64,000 nt of DNA from Methylobacterium phyllostachyos (GTDB taxonomy: Bacteria > Pseudomonadota > Alphaproteobacteria > Rhizobiales > Beijerinckiaceae). Positions 34,332 through 43,228 of this stretch are shown here, piece after piece; within the stretch, counting starts at the first letter, position 1, and every line of letters begins with the position of its first letter. Below the pieces are notes generated by a model that saw nothing but the letters and a program-made list of their open reading frames with translations, was not told where the DNA came from and did not search any database. A program made the position numbers and the translations under genes. The stretch is from assembly GCF_900103445.1 (NCBI RefSeq), contig NZ_FNHS01000015.1:1-64000 (forward strand), given 5' to 3'.

Positions 34332-35521
34332 GCCACCGCTCCCTTCTCGCGCAGGGCGGCGATGCGCGCGGGATCAAGGCCGAGTTCGCCCAGCACCGCA
34401 TCCGTGTGGGCGCCGAGCGCCGGGCCCTGCCAGCGCACTTCGCCGGGCGTGTCGGACAGCTTCGGCACGATGCCGGGCATCTTGACCTGGGTCCCGCCGG
34501 GCAATTCCGCCTGGAGGATCATCTCGCGGGCCTGATAGTGCGGGTCGGCCACGATATCGGCCACCGAGTAGATCCGGCCGGCCGGCACGTCGGCGGCGTC
34601 GAGGACGGCGAGCGCCTCTTCGACGGTCTTGGTCTTCGACCAGTCCGCGATGGTGGCGTCCAGCAGGGCGGATTGCTTGGAGCGGCCCTCGTTGTTGCGC
34701 AATGCCGGATCCTCGGCGAGGTCGGGACGGCCGATCGCCGTCATCAGGCGGCGGAAGATCGGGTCGCTGTTGCCGGCGATGACGACATAGCCGCCATCCT
34801 GCGTGGGATAGGTGTTCGACGGGGTGATGCCCGGGAGTGCGCCACCGGTGCGGGTGCGGACCTCGCCCAGCAGGTCGTATTCGGGGACGAGGCTCTCCAT
34901 CACGTTGAACACGCTCTCGACCAGCGAGACGTCGATCACCTGCCCGGCGCCCTGGCCCGTCTTGACCCGCAGGAGTGCCATCAGCGCGCCGATCACGCCG
35001 TGGAGCGAGGCGAGCGTGTCGCCGATGCTGACGCCGACCCGGGCGGGGGGCGCCTCTGGGCTGCCGGTGGTGAAGCGGATGCCGCCCATCGACTCGCCGA
35101 TGGCGCCGAAGCCCGGCCGGTCGCGGTAGGGGCCGGTCTGGCCGTAGCCGGAGATCCGCACCATCACGAGGTTCGGGTTGAGGGACGAGAGCACATCCCA
35201 GCCAAGGCCGAGCTTCTCCAGCCCGCCGGGGCGGAAGTTCTCGACCACCACGTCGGCGCTCTGGGCGAGCTGCTTGACGATGTCGAGGCCTTCCGGGCTC
35301 TTCAGATTGATCGCGATCGATTTCTTGTTGCGCGACTGCAGGTACCACCAGAGCGAGGTGCCCTCGTGCATCTTGCGCCACTTGCGCAGGGGATCGCCCT
35401 CGCCCGGGGCCTCGACCTTGATCACCTCGGCGCCGAACTCGGCCATCAGCCGCGTCGCGAAGGGCGCGGCGATGAGCTGGCCGAGTTCGAGAACACGGAT
35501 ACCGCTGAGCGGGCCGGACAT
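34328..35521 (-). CDS. CaiB/BaiF family (class III) CoA-transferase
   Basis: 397-residue CoA-transferase. MSGPLSGIRVLELGQLIAAPFATRLMAEFGAEVIKVE is the typical N-terminus; the catalytic Asp lies in the R-D-R-P-G-F-G region after ISGYGQTGPY. The ATG at 35519-35521 is preceded by GGAGGAGAG, better than the longer open frame. Paired with the HMGL-family lyase, it probably forms the CoA ester of a branched dicarboxylate such as a methylmalate or 3-hydroxy-3-methylglutarate; the substrate is inferred. Confidence 0.88.
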   Translation of the reverse strand: MSGPLSGIRVLELGQLIAAPFATRLMAEFGAEVIKVEAPGEGDPLRKWRKMHEGTSLWWYLQSRNKKSIAINLKSPEGLDIVKQLAQSADVVVENFRPGGLEKLGLGWDVLSSLNPNLVMVRISGYGQTGPYRDRPGFGAIGESMGGIRFTTGSPEAPPARVGVSIGDTLASLHGVIGALMALLRVKTGQGAGQVIDVSLVESVFNVMESLVPEYDLLGEVRTRTGGALPGITPSNTYPTQDGGYVVIAGNSDPIFRRLMTAIGRPDLAEDPALRNNEGRSKQSALLDATIADWSKTKTVEEALAVLDAADVPAGRIYSVADIVADPHYQAREMILQAELPGGTQVKMPGIVPKLSDTPGEVRWQGPALGAHTDAVLGELGLDPARIAALREKGAVA

Positions 35522-35587
35522 TCTCTCCTCCATCTTTGTTGAATGTTGAATACTGCGAGCGAAGACCCGGAGTCCAAACACCATCCA

Positions 35588-36535
35588 TCATCCTGCGTTC
35601 TCCCCCGGAGAACGCAGCCCCCCGGCAGCGCACAGATGATCGAGCAGGAGTCGGGCGGCCGGCGGCAGGAAGCCGGGGCGGACGACGAGGCACAGCAGAC
35701 GCTGCGCCCAGGGGTCTGTGAGCGGCACCGCGGCGAGCCGCATGGAGGGCCCGAGCAGGGCGTGGACATGCTCGGGCACGGTCCCGAGCCCCATCCCGAC
35801 CTGCGCCATCCGGCAGATCGCGTCGAAGCTCGGCACATGCATGCGCAGGTGCAGCGGCCGACTGAGGCGCCGGGCCTCGTCCCGCAGGGTGGCGTAGATC
35901 GAGCTCTCCACGTGCAGCCCGACATGGTCGTAATCGAGCGTCTCGGCGAGCGTGATGGCGGCGCGGTCGCTGAGCGGGTGGCTCTCGGGCATGACCAGGA
36001 CGAGCCGGTCGGCGCGGTACGGGTAGGCGGTGAGCGTCCGCGTGTCGGTGCTGCCCGCGCAGATGCCGAGATCGGCAAGCCCCTCCTCCACGCCGGCCAC
36101 GACGCCGCCGCTCGGGCGCTCCTCCAGATCGACCCGGATCCCGCCCTGGGCGGCGAGGAACGCCTGTAGATCCTCGGGCAGGAATTCCACGATGGCCGAG
36201 AGGTTGGCCAGCACCCGCACGATGCCGCGCACCCCGCGCGCATGCTCGGCGAGTTCCAGGGCGATCTGCTCGGCGCTCGCCAACATGCGGCGGGTGTGGT
36301 GCAGCAGCGTCTCGCCCGCCGGGGTCAGGCGCATGCCGCGGGGCTCCCGGACCAGCAGGGTGCAGCCCAGCGCGTGCTCCAGTTCGGCGAGCCGCTTGCT
36401 CACCGCCGAGGGGGCGATCGCCGCCCGCCGGGCCGCGCCGTTGAGCGTGCCCTCCGCGCAGATCGCCGCGAACAGGCGCAGCGTCTTCAGGTCGAGGCGG
36501 CTCAGGGTCGCCGCGATCGGCGGGCCTGCGGACAC
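35588..36535 (-). CDS. LysR-family transcription regulator
   Basis: 315-residue regulator with a GTG start. N-terminal helix-turn-helix LKTLRLFAAICAEGTLNGAARRAAIAPSAVSKRLAELEHALGCTLLVR (residues about 15-65), followed by a PBP2-type effector domain (IVRVLANLSAIVEFLPEDLQAF, PESHPLSDRAAITL). It is unusual in being co-directional with its presumed targets (CoA-transferase 66 bases downstream) rather than divergent. Confidence 0.9.
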   Translation of the reverse strand: MSAGPPIAATLSRLDLKTLRLFAAICAEGTLNGAARRAAIAPSAVSKRLAELEHALGCTLLVREPRGMRLTPAGETLLHHTRRMLASAEQIALELAEHARGVRGIVRVLANLSAIVEFLPEDLQAFLAAQGGIRVDLEERPSGGVVAGVEEGLADLGICAGSTDTRTLTAYPYRADRLVLVMPESHPLSDRAAITLAETLDYDHVGLHVESSIYATLRDEARRLSRPLHLRMHVPSFDAICRMAQVGMGLGTVPEHVHALLGPSMRLAAVPLTDPWAQRLLCLVVRPGFLPPAARLLLDHLCAAGGLRSPGENAG

Positions 36536-36539
36536 CCGG

Positions 36540-36914
36540 TCAGTCCGGCGAACCGACCGGCTGGCCGTAGCTTCCGTAGCCGAGCTTCGCCCCCTGCCGG
36601 TTGACGCGGCCGAAGCGCATCACCGCCTGCTCCAGGTAGTCGATCGCGCCGATGAGATGCGCGCGGGCCGCCGCGATGGTGTCCTCGCCCTCCTCGACCG
36701 GGGTCTCTGCGAGCTTCACGGCGGCGATCAGCACCCGGTCGCGCTCATCCTCGATCCGGGGATCGCGCTCGACATGGCCGCGGATTTTCGCGTCGAAGGC
36801 CTCAATGACCGACCAGGGCAGCGCATCCTTTCCGGCCGGCGCCCGGAACGCCAGGGCGTGGCGCCGAGCGGTAACGCCGGCAGCCCTCAGATGATCGGCG
36901 AGTCCTGCATCCAT
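36540..36914 (-). CDS. Hypothetical protein upstream of lysR
   Basis: 124 residues, soluble, probably helical. ATG at 36912-36914 follows GGAGATCGG, favouring it over a longer frame. Recognisable stretches are RVNRQGAKLGYGSYGQPVGS at the end and an acidic middle. Its stop is four bases before the lysR GTG, so both lie in one transcript. No family recognised. Confidence 0.6.
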   Translation of the reverse strand: MDAGLADHLRAAGVTARRHALAFRAPAGKDALPWSVIEAFDAKIRGHVERDPRIEDERDRVLIAAVKLAETPVEEGEDTIAAARAHLIGAIDYLEQAVMRFGRVNRQGAKLGYGSYGQPVGSPD

Positions 36915-37193
36915 TCCGATCTCCGCTGAACCGCCCGACACGCGTCCCCCGACATGGGCACCGGCTTGGCGCAAGGGAGGACACTTAGACAAGGTCTGAG
37001 TGCCGGTCGCGAGGGCGACGCGACCGGCTTCCGACGTGCCAAACGCGCTCCGACGCACTCCGTTGCCCCGACGGCCCGGCGACGCCATTCGCGAGGCGTG
37101 GATGGCACTTACCGTGGCGGTCCGAATCGGGTTCTGTCGGCTTCGTGATCAACGGGCCGGGCCTTGCCCGGCGGACTGGGGACGGGGGACGGA

Positions 37194-37829
37194 ATGATGA
37201 CCACATCGACGGCGGGCGCCCTGCGCAGGCCGGCCGGAGCGGCGCGGCTGCTCGGCCTGCTCTCGGTGATCCTGATGGCCGCCGGCCTGTCCGGCTGCGG
37301 GGCGATCAACCGGGTTCCGACCCTGGAGGAGCGGGCGAAATCCGCCTGGAGCGAGGTGCAGAACCAGTACCAGCGCCGGGCCGACCTGATTCCCAACCTC
37401 GTCGAGAGCGTGAAGGGCTACGCCCAGCAGGAGAAGGACGTGCTGGTCGGCGTCACGGAGGCGCGCGCCAAGGCGTCGAGCGTGAAGGTCGATGGCTCCA
37501 CGGTCAGCGATCCCCAGACGTTCAAGGCATTCCAAGACGCGCAGAACCAGCTCTCCGGCGCGCTCGGTCGGCTGCTCGTGACCGTCGAGCGCTACCCCGA
37601 ACTCAAGTCGAACCAGAACTTCCTGGCTCTGCAATCGCAGCTCGAGGGCACCGAGAACCGGATCGCGGTCGCGCGGCGCGACTACATCAACGCCGTTCAG
37701 GCCTACAACACCGAGGTGCGCACCATCCCGGGCCGCTGGATCGCGGCGTTGCTCTATCCCGATGCCAAGCCGATGGAGACCTTCACGGCGACGCCGAATG
37801 CCGACCGGCCGCCGAGCGTGAAGTTCTAG
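37194..37829 (+). CDS. lemA: LemA family lipoprotein
   Basis: 211-residue LemA protein. A hydrophobic N-terminus ends in a lipobox LSGC (about residue 35), predicting a lipid-anchored periplasmic protein. The LemA four-helix domain follows: NQYQRRADLIPNLVESVKGYAQQEKDVL, AQNQLSGALGRLLVTVERYPELKSNQNFLALQSQLEGTENRIAVARRDYINAVQAYN. Function of the family is not settled. The TPM-domain gene follows nine bases later, a common pairing. Confidence 0.9.
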   Translation: MMTTSTAGALRRPAGAARLLGLLSVILMAAGLSGCGAINRVPTLEERAKSAWSEVQNQYQRRADLIPNLVESVKGYAQQEKDVLVGVTEARAKASSVKVDGSTVSDPQTFKAFQDAQNQLSGALGRLLVTVERYPELKSNQNFLALQSQLEGTENRIAVARRDYINAVQAYNTEVRTIPGRWIAALLYPDAKPMETFTATPNADRPPSVKF

Positions 37830-37838
37830 GATCCGGCG

Positions 37839-38636
37839 ATGGGCCGGAGCATCGCGACGCGGGTGCGGCTCGTCCTGGCGCTCGCCGTCATCGCCGCCTG
37901 CCTGGCGGTCTACGCGGTCGGGGCGCTCGCGGGCGACCTGACCTTCCCGCCGCTGTCGGGCCGTGTCGTCGATGCGGCCGGCCTGCTGACGCCCGACCAG
38001 CGCCAGGCACTCGAAGCCAAGCTGAAGGCGCACGCGGACAAGACCTCGGATCAGGTGATCGTGGCGATCGTGCCGAGCCTCCAGGGCACGACCGTCGAGG
38101 ATTACGCCAACCGCCTGTTCCGGACGTGGCAGCTCGGGCAGGCCCAGCTCAACAACGGCGTCCTCCTGCTGGTGGCGCCGCAGGAGCACAAGGTCCGCAT
38201 CGAGGTCGGCTACGGCCTCGAGGGTGCGCTCACCGACGCCCTGTCCCGCACGATCACCTCCGGTGCGATCAAGCCGCGCTTCAAGGCCGGCGACTATTTC
38301 GGCGGTCTGGATGCGGCCCTCGACGAGATCTTGGCTCTTCTCGCGAAAGACGCAGAGGAGGCTCATCGCAAGCCGCTGGAGCACGCCGACGCGGCCGATC
38401 CCGTGCAGGTCGCGCTCTTCATCGTGCTGCTGCTGATCGTGGCGGTGGTCGCGTGGTACCTCGTCCGAGCCGGCGGCCGGGCCAGCCGCGCCGGGGAGAC
38501 GGCCTACATCCCGGCTTCGGGCTCGAGCGGATGGGGCGGCGGCTTCTCGGACAGCGGCGGATCGCGTTCCTCGGACGACGATGTCTCCGGCGGCGGCGGC
38601 TCGTCGGGCGGCGGGGGCGCCTCCGACGATTGGTAG
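37839..38636 (+). CDS. TPM-domain (Psb32-like) membrane protein
   Basis: 265 residues. Signal or anchor segment at residues 10-30, then the TPM domain (LSGRVVDAAGLLTPDQRQALEAKLKAH, GVLLLVAPQEHKVRIEVGYGLEGALTDALS) facing the periplasm, a second membrane span at about residues 185-205 and a Gly/Ser/Asp-rich tail. Partner of LemA-type genes in many bacteria; role unknown, possibly membrane-protein quality control. Confidence 0.88.
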   Translation: MGRSIATRVRLVLALAVIAACLAVYAVGALAGDLTFPPLSGRVVDAAGLLTPDQRQALEAKLKAHADKTSDQVIVAIVPSLQGTTVEDYANRLFRTWQLGQAQLNNGVLLLVAPQEHKVRIEVGYGLEGALTDALSRTITSGAIKPRFKAGDYFGGLDAALDEILALLAKDAEEAHRKPLEHADAADPVQVALFIVLLLIVAVVAWYLVRAGGRASRAGETAYIPASGSSGWGGGFSDSGGSRSSDDDVSGGGGSSGGGGASDDW

Positions 38637-39092
38637 CACGCGCGGCAGGACTGGCGTTATCCGAGACGGCAGGCGCATGGCGGGATCGATGCGTGGACCC
38701 GTGCCGACCGCTGGCCTGCGCGATCCTGCGGATCGAGACTTCCCAGTCTAACAAGAACACCAGGAACCAAGACCACCCGGTCGCAAAGGGGGCCGTCCTC
38801 TCTGCGAGGGGCAGGCGGGCGTGTCGCGGCCGGGAGGCGCCGACGCCCGGTCCAGGCTGTTTGCGGTGCGTCCGGGCGGACGTGACCTCGGCAGCCGCCT
38901 GACCTGAGCCCGCATCCGGCGCTCTTTTGTGCGCGACCGCACGCAACGGTCACCGCGGTGTAACCGGACGGATCCGCGGGCGATTCCCCTTCTGATTGAT
39001 GCGCACCCTCGCGTTGAAAGCGCTCCGGGTGACGATGGCGCCCCCGTGACGGGGAGCAAGGCCGGCTCTCCGGTCTCGCTCAAGGAGGCCCA
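38637..39092. other. Intergenic region upstream of the GT/P450 cassette
   Basis: 456 bases with no supported gene. The last bases carry a strong ribosome site (AAGGAGG) for the glycosyltransferase. A promoter is expected but none was recognised; several short GC hairpins are present without a T tract. Confidence 0.4.
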
Positions 39093-40421
39093 ATGAAGAT
39101 CCTGATTGCCGCGACGCCGCTCACCGGTCACGTCAACCCGCTGCTGGCCGTTGGCCGGGCCGTCGCCGCGCGGGGGGACGACGTGCTGGTGCTCTCCGAT
39201 GCGCGCTTCCAGGCCAAGTTCGAGGCGGCGGGCCTGCGTTTCACCGCCTACCCGGATGATGGGGCCGCCGAGTTCCGCGCCACCGACTTGCCCGCGGGGC
39301 CCGAGCGCTACCGGCGCGAATTCGAGCGGCGCTTCATCGATCCCATGCCGATCCAGGCGGCGGCTCTGCGCCGCCTGATCGACGCGGAGGCACCGGAGGT
39401 CATCGTGGCCGGAAGCATGGTCCTCGGCGTGCTGCCGCTGCTCCTCGATACGGCGCCCCGGCCGCCGATTGCGGTCGTCAATGTCAGCTTCCTGTTCCTG
39501 GACCGGCCGGACCACGCCCCGATCGGCCTCGGCCTGCCCCCGGCGCAGGATCGCGCCGAGCGGATCCGTTACGCCGCCCTGAAGGCCGGCATGGATGCAG
39601 CCTTCGCCAACCCGGTGCGCGCCTATGCGGACGGTGCGCTCGCCAAGCTCGGCCTGCCGCCGCTGCCGTCCTCGCTGCCGCACTCCATCGTCGTGCTGCC
39701 GGACCTGTTCCTCCAGCCGACGGTGCCGGGCTTCGAGTACGATTACGGCGCGCTGCCCCCCGGAATACGCTTCATCGGGTTGCTGCAGCCGCCGACCCCG
39801 CCGGCGCCGTTGCCGGAGTGGTGGCCGGAGCTGGAGGCGGCCAACGCCGCGGGCAAGCCCGTCGTGCTGGTGACCCAGGGGACGCTCGCCAACGCGGATT
39901 TCGGCGAGCTGGTGGAGCCGACGCTCGCGGCCCTGGCCGACCGGAACGATCTCCTCGTCGTGGCAACCACGGGGGGCCGGCCCGTCGCGGCGCTGCGGGG
40001 GCCGATCCCCGCGAATGCGCGCGTCTCCAGCTTCCTGCCGTTCCGCGATCTCCTGCCGCGGGTCAGCGCGCTTGTGACCAACGGTGGCTACGGCAGCGTC
40101 TCGCAGGCGCTTGCCGCGGGCGTGCCGATCGTCTCGGCCGGCCTCACCGAGGACAAGGCCGAGGTGAACGCCCGTGTCGGCTGGTCCGGCGCCGGCCTCA
40201 ACCTCGCCACCAACGATCCCGCGCCGGACGCGCTGCGGAACGCCGTGGTCCGGGTGCTCACCGAGCCCGGTTTCCGCCAGCGGGCCATGGCGCTGCAGAT
40301 GGCCTTCGCGAGCCGCGACGCCATGGCGGGCATCCTGACTGCGATAGACGACCTCGCCCGCTCCGGGCCGATGCGCGGCGGCCGTACGGGCGTCGCGGTT
40401 CCCGTGGCGAGGTCGGCGTGA
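39093..40421 (+). CDS. GT1-family glycosyltransferase (macrolide/UDP-glycosyltransferase type)
   Basis: 442-residue GT-B glycosyltransferase. N-terminal acceptor domain starting MKILIAATPLTGHVNPLLAVGRA; C-terminal nucleotide-sugar domain with VVLVTQGTLAN, SFLPFRDLLPRVSALVTNGGYGSVSQALAAGVPIVSAGLTEDKAEVNARV, the family signature. Such enzymes glycosylate small lipophilic molecules. An AAGGAGG ribosome site precedes the ATG. The ferredoxin start overlaps its stop (GTGA), so it is the first gene of a four-gene cassette ending in a P450. Confidence 0.9.
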   Translation: MKILIAATPLTGHVNPLLAVGRAVAARGDDVLVLSDARFQAKFEAAGLRFTAYPDDGAAEFRATDLPAGPERYRREFERRFIDPMPIQAAALRRLIDAEAPEVIVAGSMVLGVLPLLLDTAPRPPIAVVNVSFLFLDRPDHAPIGLGLPPAQDRAERIRYAALKAGMDAAFANPVRAYADGALAKLGLPPLPSSLPHSIVVLPDLFLQPTVPGFEYDYGALPPGIRFIGLLQPPTPPAPLPEWWPELEAANAAGKPVVLVTQGTLANADFGELVEPTLAALADRNDLLVVATTGGRPVAALRGPIPANARVSSFLPFRDLLPRVSALVTNGGYGSVSQALAAGVPIVSAGLTEDKAEVNARVGWSGAGLNLATNDPAPDALRNAVVRVLTEPGFRQRAMALQMAFASRDAMAGILTAIDDLARSGPMRGGRTGVAVPVARSA

Positions 40422-40657
40422 AGTCCGTGGGTCGGGCGGGCGCGCTGCGCGTCGTCGTGGATCTCAACCGCTGCCAGGGCTACGCGCAATGCTGCTACGT
40501 GGCCCCTGACGATTTCGCCCTGCGCGGCCACGAGATCCTGTTCTACGATCCCGCCCCGGCCGCCGCGCGGCGCGGCACGATCGAGCGGGCGGTCCAGGCC
40601 TGCCCGGTCCGCGCCATCAGCCTTCAGGCGGCCCCGGATGACGGAGAGGCGCCGTGA
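40418..40657 (+). CDS. 3Fe-4S ferredoxin (P450 redox partner)
   Basis: 79-residue ferredoxin with a GTG start overlapping the preceding stop by four bases. The motif NRCQGYAQCCYVAPDDF and the distal ACPVRAI give the three cluster Cys of single-cluster 3Fe-4S ferredoxins that serve bacterial P450s. Overlaps with both neighbours and the P450 two genes on make it very probable that it carries electrons from the reductase to that P450. Confidence 0.88.
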   Translation: MKSVGRAGALRVVVDLNRCQGYAQCCYVAPDDFALRGHEILFYDPAPAAARRGTIERAVQACPVRAISLQAAPDDGEAP

Positions 40658-41979
40658 CTCCCGAACCCGCCGGCATCGTCGTGGTCGGCGCCTCGCTGGC
40701 GGGCCTGCGCGGCGCGGAGGCGCTGCGGCGGGGCGGCTACGACGGTCCGCTCACCCTCGTCGGCGCCGAACCCCACCGGCCCTACGACCGGCCGCCCCTG
40801 TCGAAGCACGTGCTCGCCGGCGCATTGGAGGCTGACGCGACCCGCCTGCCGGAGCTGACCAGCCTGCGGGCCCGGTGGCGGCTCGGCAGCGCGGCCGTCG
40901 CCCTCGACCGAGCAGCGCGGACGGTCCGCCTCGCCGACGGTTCGGTGCTGGCCTACGACAAGCTCCTCGTCGCCACCGGTGCGCAGGCCCGCCCCTGGCC
41001 GGCCGAAACCGGCGGCGATCTCGCCGGAATTCACACCCTCCGCGGGCGCGACGACGCGCGCACCCTGCGGACAGCCCTGGTCGCCGGTCCGCGGCACGTG
41101 CTGATCGTGGGGGCCGGGCTGATCGGGTGCGAGGCCGCCTCCTGCCTTCGCGATCTCGGGCTCCCCGTGACGCTGGCCGATCCCCATCCGGCGCCCCTCG
41201 CCAACAGCTTCGGCACCTTCGTGGGCGGGGTGATCGCTGGCTGCCTGCGCGATGCGGGCGCCGTGTTCCGCCCCGGCACCCAGGTGAAGGCCTTCGAGGG
41301 CGACGCGGCGGGCCGGGTGGTCCGCGCCCGGCTGGCGGATGGCAGTGCCCTGGAAGCCGACCTCGTGATCGCGGCCCTCGGGGCGGTCCGGGCGACCGGA
41401 TGGCTCCGCCGAGCCGACCTGATGGCCGATCCCGGCGGCCTCACCTGCGACGCGGCCTGCCGCGCCCGCGCCGCGGACGGCACGGCCTGCCCGGACATCT
41501 ACGCGGCGGGCGATGTCGCTCGCTGGCCGATCCCACTCTACGAGGGCCGGTTGGTCTGCGTGGAACATTGGGGCAACGCGGTCGAGCAGGCATCCCATGC
41601 CGCCCGGAACATGCTGGCAGGCCCGGGCGACCAGCGGCCCTACACCCACCTGCCAGCCTTCTGGTCGAGCCAGTTCGGGATCAACATCAAGCTGGTCGGC
41701 CTGACCGCGGGCGCCGATTCGGTCGCCGTGGTGCAGGGCTCGCGGGCGTCGCGGCGCTTTCTCGCGGTCTACGGCCAAGCCGGGCGCAGCATCGCGGCCC
41801 TCTCCTTCGATCAGGCCCGGTGGCTGCCCGCCTACGCCGGGGCGATCCTGGCGGGCGCGGCTTTCCCGCCGATCCTGGACGCCACCGATCAGCCGCGCAT
41901 TGAGCGGGCCGATCCGGGCTTTTCGCCGTCGCGGGCGTCGGCCTCAGCCCCCCGCCCGGTCGAGGTCTTCCATGCCTGA
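40654..41979 (+). CDS. FAD-dependent ferredoxin reductase
   Basis: 441-residue pyridine-nucleotide reductase of the putidaredoxin-reductase type. FAD site GIVVVGASLAGLRGAEALRRGG at the start, YDRPPLSK, LLVATGA; NAD(P)H site VLIVGAGLIGCEAA near residue 150; second FAD motif DIYAAGDVA near 285. The C-terminal reductase domain follows (VEHWGNAVEQ). The start is a GTG overlapping the ferredoxin stop. Completes the electron chain NAD(P)H-FdR-Fd-P450. Confidence 0.92.
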   Translation: MTPEPAGIVVVGASLAGLRGAEALRRGGYDGPLTLVGAEPHRPYDRPPLSKHVLAGALEADATRLPELTSLRARWRLGSAAVALDRAARTVRLADGSVLAYDKLLVATGAQARPWPAETGGDLAGIHTLRGRDDARTLRTALVAGPRHVLIVGAGLIGCEAASCLRDLGLPVTLADPHPAPLANSFGTFVGGVIAGCLRDAGAVFRPGTQVKAFEGDAAGRVVRARLADGSALEADLVIAALGAVRATGWLRRADLMADPGGLTCDAACRARAADGTACPDIYAAGDVARWPIPLYEGRLVCVEHWGNAVEQASHAARNMLAGPGDQRPYTHLPAFWSSQFGINIKLVGLTAGADSVAVVQGSRASRRFLAVYGQAGRSIAALSFDQARWLPAYAGAILAGAAFPPILDATDQPRIERADPGFSPSRASASAPRPVEVFHA

Positions 41980-43228
41980 CGAGGTTCTGCCCGACGAGGC
42001 TCTGTTCACCGCCGTGATGAATCCGGCCAGCAGGGCCGATCCCTACCCTCTCTATGCCCGATTGCGGGAGCGGCCGGTGGCCCGCCAGCACGACGGCAGC
42101 TACGTGGTCAGCACCCATGCGGCGATCCGTGCCCTGTTGTTCGACCCGCGGCTGAGTTCGGAGGATCTTCCGCCGTTCAAGCGGCCGCCCACCGGCAACC
42201 CAATCCGCGACTGGATCCTGAACCCGATCCGCAGCCGGATCGCCACCGCGCACCGGCCGCTGATCTTCCGCGATCCGCCGGATCACGACAGCCTGCGGGC
42301 GGCGGTGATGCGCGAATTCACCATCCCCCGTGTCCAGGGCCTGCGCCCAAGGATCGCCCGGGAAGTCGATGCGCTCCTCGACGCCTGCCGGGGGCGCGGG
42401 CGAGTCTGCCTTGTCGAGGATCTGTCCTATCCCCTCCCCGTCTCGGTGATCTGCGAATTACTGGGCGTGCCGGAATCCGACGAGCCGCGGTTCCAGTCCT
42501 GGGCGACGCAGCTCGCGACTGCCCTGGAGCCCGATGCGCGTCATGACGTCGAGACCCGCCGCCGCACCGTCGCGGCCTTCGACGCGATCTCGGACTATAT
42601 GCGTGGGCTCATCCGCGAGAAGCGGCGGCGCCCGGTAGGCGACATGTTGAGCGGGCTCGCTACCCTCCGCCCGAACGGCCTCAAGCCGATGAGCGATTTC
42701 GACCTGATCGCCACCGCGATCCTGTTGCTGGTCGCCGGCCACGAGACCACCGTGAACCTCATCACCAATGCCATGCTGGCCCTGCTCCGCCATCCGAAGG
42801 AGCTGGAGCGGCTGCGCGCCGACCCCGAGCGGGCACCCCGGCTGATCGAGGAGGTGCTGCGCTACGAGCCGCCGGTGCATTTCCGGACCCGCAAGGCGCT
42901 CGGCGCGATCACGCTGGCGGGCGAGACAATCCCGAAAGGCGCGCCGATCATCCTGCTCTTTGCCGCCGCCAACCGCGATCCTGCCCGCTTCGACGACCCG
43001 GACCGCTTCGATCCCGATCGGCCGGACATTGAGCATTTCGGCTTTGGAGGCGGACTGCATTATTGTGTCGGCGCTCCACTCGCCCGCATCGAGGCAGAGA
43101 TCGCCCTGGTAGCTTTAAGCCGCCGCCTTGTTGCCCCGCGGTTGATGCAGGACCCGCCCCCCTATCGGCCCGGCGCTTCCCTGCGCGGGCCCGAGCAGCT
43201 CGCTATCGGCATCGACGGGATCGCTTGA
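41972..43228 (+). CDS. Cytochrome P450
   Basis: 418-residue soluble class I P450. The I-helix oxygen motif is AGHETT (about residue 255), the K-helix E-x-x-R is EEVLR, and the heme loop FGFGGGLHYCVGAPLAR carries the Cys ligand near residue 355. Its ATG lies eight bases inside the reductase gene. Together with the upstream ferredoxin, reductase and glycosyltransferase it forms a self-sufficient hydroxylation-glycosylation unit. The substrate cannot be read from the sequence. Confidence 0.95.
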   Translation: MPDEVLPDEALFTAVMNPASRADPYPLYARLRERPVARQHDGSYVVSTHAAIRALLFDPRLSSEDLPPFKRPPTGNPIRDWILNPIRSRIATAHRPLIFRDPPDHDSLRAAVMREFTIPRVQGLRPRIAREVDALLDACRGRGRVCLVEDLSYPLPVSVICELLGVPESDEPRFQSWATQLATALEPDARHDVETRRRTVAAFDAISDYMRGLIREKRRRPVGDMLSGLATLRPNGLKPMSDFDLIATAILLLVAGHETTVNLITNAMLALLRHPKELERLRADPERAPRLIEEVLRYEPPVHFRTRKALGAITLAGETIPKGAPIILLFAAANRDPARFDDPDRFDPDRPDIEHFGFGGGLHYCVGAPLARIEAEIALVALSRRLVAPRLMQDPPPYRPGASLRGPEQLAIGIDGIA

